A stretch of DNA of 6,042 bases, from the NCBI GenBank assembly GCA_001995005.1, contig MDJN01000218.1, positions 1-6,042 on the forward strand. The letters are read 5' to 3'. The notes under the pieces were generated by a model. The model had not been told where the DNA came from. It ran no database searches and was given only the letters and a program-made list of their open reading frames with translations. A program made the translations under genes and the position numbers. Shown piece after piece: positions 5,879-6,042 of this stretch; the first letter of the stretch is position 1, and every line of letters begins with the position of its first letter. The stretch comes from Candidatus Parepulonipiscium sp. PG-Nun2H_MBin03. Lineage in GTDB: Bacteria; Bacillota; Clostridia; Lachnospirales; Cellulosilyticaceae.

Positions 5879-5916
5879 AAAAATGCTAGGGTTCTATTGC
5901 CCTAGCATTTTTTTTT
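5879..5916. terminator. Bidirectional intrinsic terminator
   Basis: A perfect 13-bp stem (5879-5891 with 5900-5912, core ATGCTAGGG/CCCTAGCAT) with an 8-base loop is followed by T to position 5916 (nine T in a row from 5908) and preceded by five A. It terminates the isomerase gene on the plus strand. On the minus strand the A-run gives a weaker U-tract for the convergent gene, whose last four codons and stop lie within the stem and loop. Confidence 0.93.
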
Positions 5917-6042
5917 GGCAACATATCTTATATTTTTTATTGCTACCACATGGGCATAAGTCGTTGCGGTTATATTTTTCGGGTTCCACGTCCATTCCTA
6001 GAACGTAGAAGGTATGATCTATGTGTCCTCTATTTCGCCAAG
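5894..6042 (-). CDS. C-terminal end of a SEC-C zinc-motif protein (partial)
   Basis: The gene enters from the right edge and ends with TAG at 5896-5894; 48 complete codons are visible. The end of the protein contains RNDLCPCGSNKKYKICC, a SEC-C motif with the zinc-binding pattern C-x-C-x8-C-C. This motif is found at the C-terminus of SecA, where it binds SecB and ribosomes, and in many small or multidomain proteins of unclear function. The frame is open to the edge and reads WRNRGHIDHTFYVLGMDVEP before the motif. An ATG at 5995 lies in frame, but the upstream sequence is open and protein-like, so it is probably internal. The parent protein cannot be identified from what is visible; SecA is possible but not supported by the segment ahead of the motif. 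The final codons (MLGQ) are encoded by the terminator stem. Confidence 0.8.
   Translation of the reverse strand, partial: WRNRGHIDHTFYVLGMDVEPEKYNRNDLCPCGSNKKYKICCQKKMLGQ

Noticed and set aside
1..6042. CRISPR array, tRNA or rRNA genes, insertion sequence or phage attachment site
   Set aside because: I saw no regularly spaced repeats, no tRNA-like clover-leaf, no transposase motif and no terminal inverted repeats. The only long direct repeat is the hpt duplicate.

Overview
The window looks like AT-rich chromosomal DNA from an endospore-forming low-GC Firmicute, most likely a member of the Clostridia. The evidence is a spoIIE gene, strong AGGAGG-type ribosome binding sites, A/T-ending codons, and the minus-strand order spoIIE - small gene - tilS - hpt - ftsH. 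That order is the familiar core of the Bacillus/Clostridium spoIIE-tilS-hpt-ftsH cluster. I cannot name the genus from sequence alone.

Layout, left to right. Positions 1-69 are an exact second copy of part of hpt (297-365). Positions 64-114 hold the beginning of an ftsH-like reading frame, which runs into that copy and stops after 16 codons. hpt (133-654), tilS (667-2040), a small gene for a putative single-span membrane protein (2182-2487) and spoIIE (4891 down to 2672, with an in-frame remainder down to 2546) all read leftwards and look like one transcription unit. A 230-base divergent intergenic region (4892-5121) follows. It carries a candidate promoter for spoIIE on the minus strand and one for a parvulin-type peptidyl-prolyl isomerase gene (5122-5862) on the plus strand. 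A bidirectional terminator hairpin (5879-5916) separates that gene from the convergent 3' end of a gene whose product ends in a SEC-C zinc motif (5894 to beyond 6042).

The cluster combines a sporulation switch (SpoIIE, the phosphatase that releases sigma-F) with housekeeping functions: TilS modifies tRNA-Ile, Hpt salvages purines, and FtsH is a membrane protease. I see no previously undescribed multi-gene system here. The unusual points are: (1) spoIIE is cut by an in-frame TGA 41 codons before its natural end, which removes the conserved DDMT metal-binding motif; (2) a 69-base duplicate of hpt is fused into the start of ftsH at the window edge, which is either a real rearrangement or an assembly chimera; (3) the isomerase mRNA leader contains a 15-base perfect complement to codons 6-10 of its own gene, enclosing the ribosome binding site and start codon; (4) the putative spoIIE promoter has -35 and -10 elements 21 bases apart, like the Spo0A-activated Bacillus promoters.
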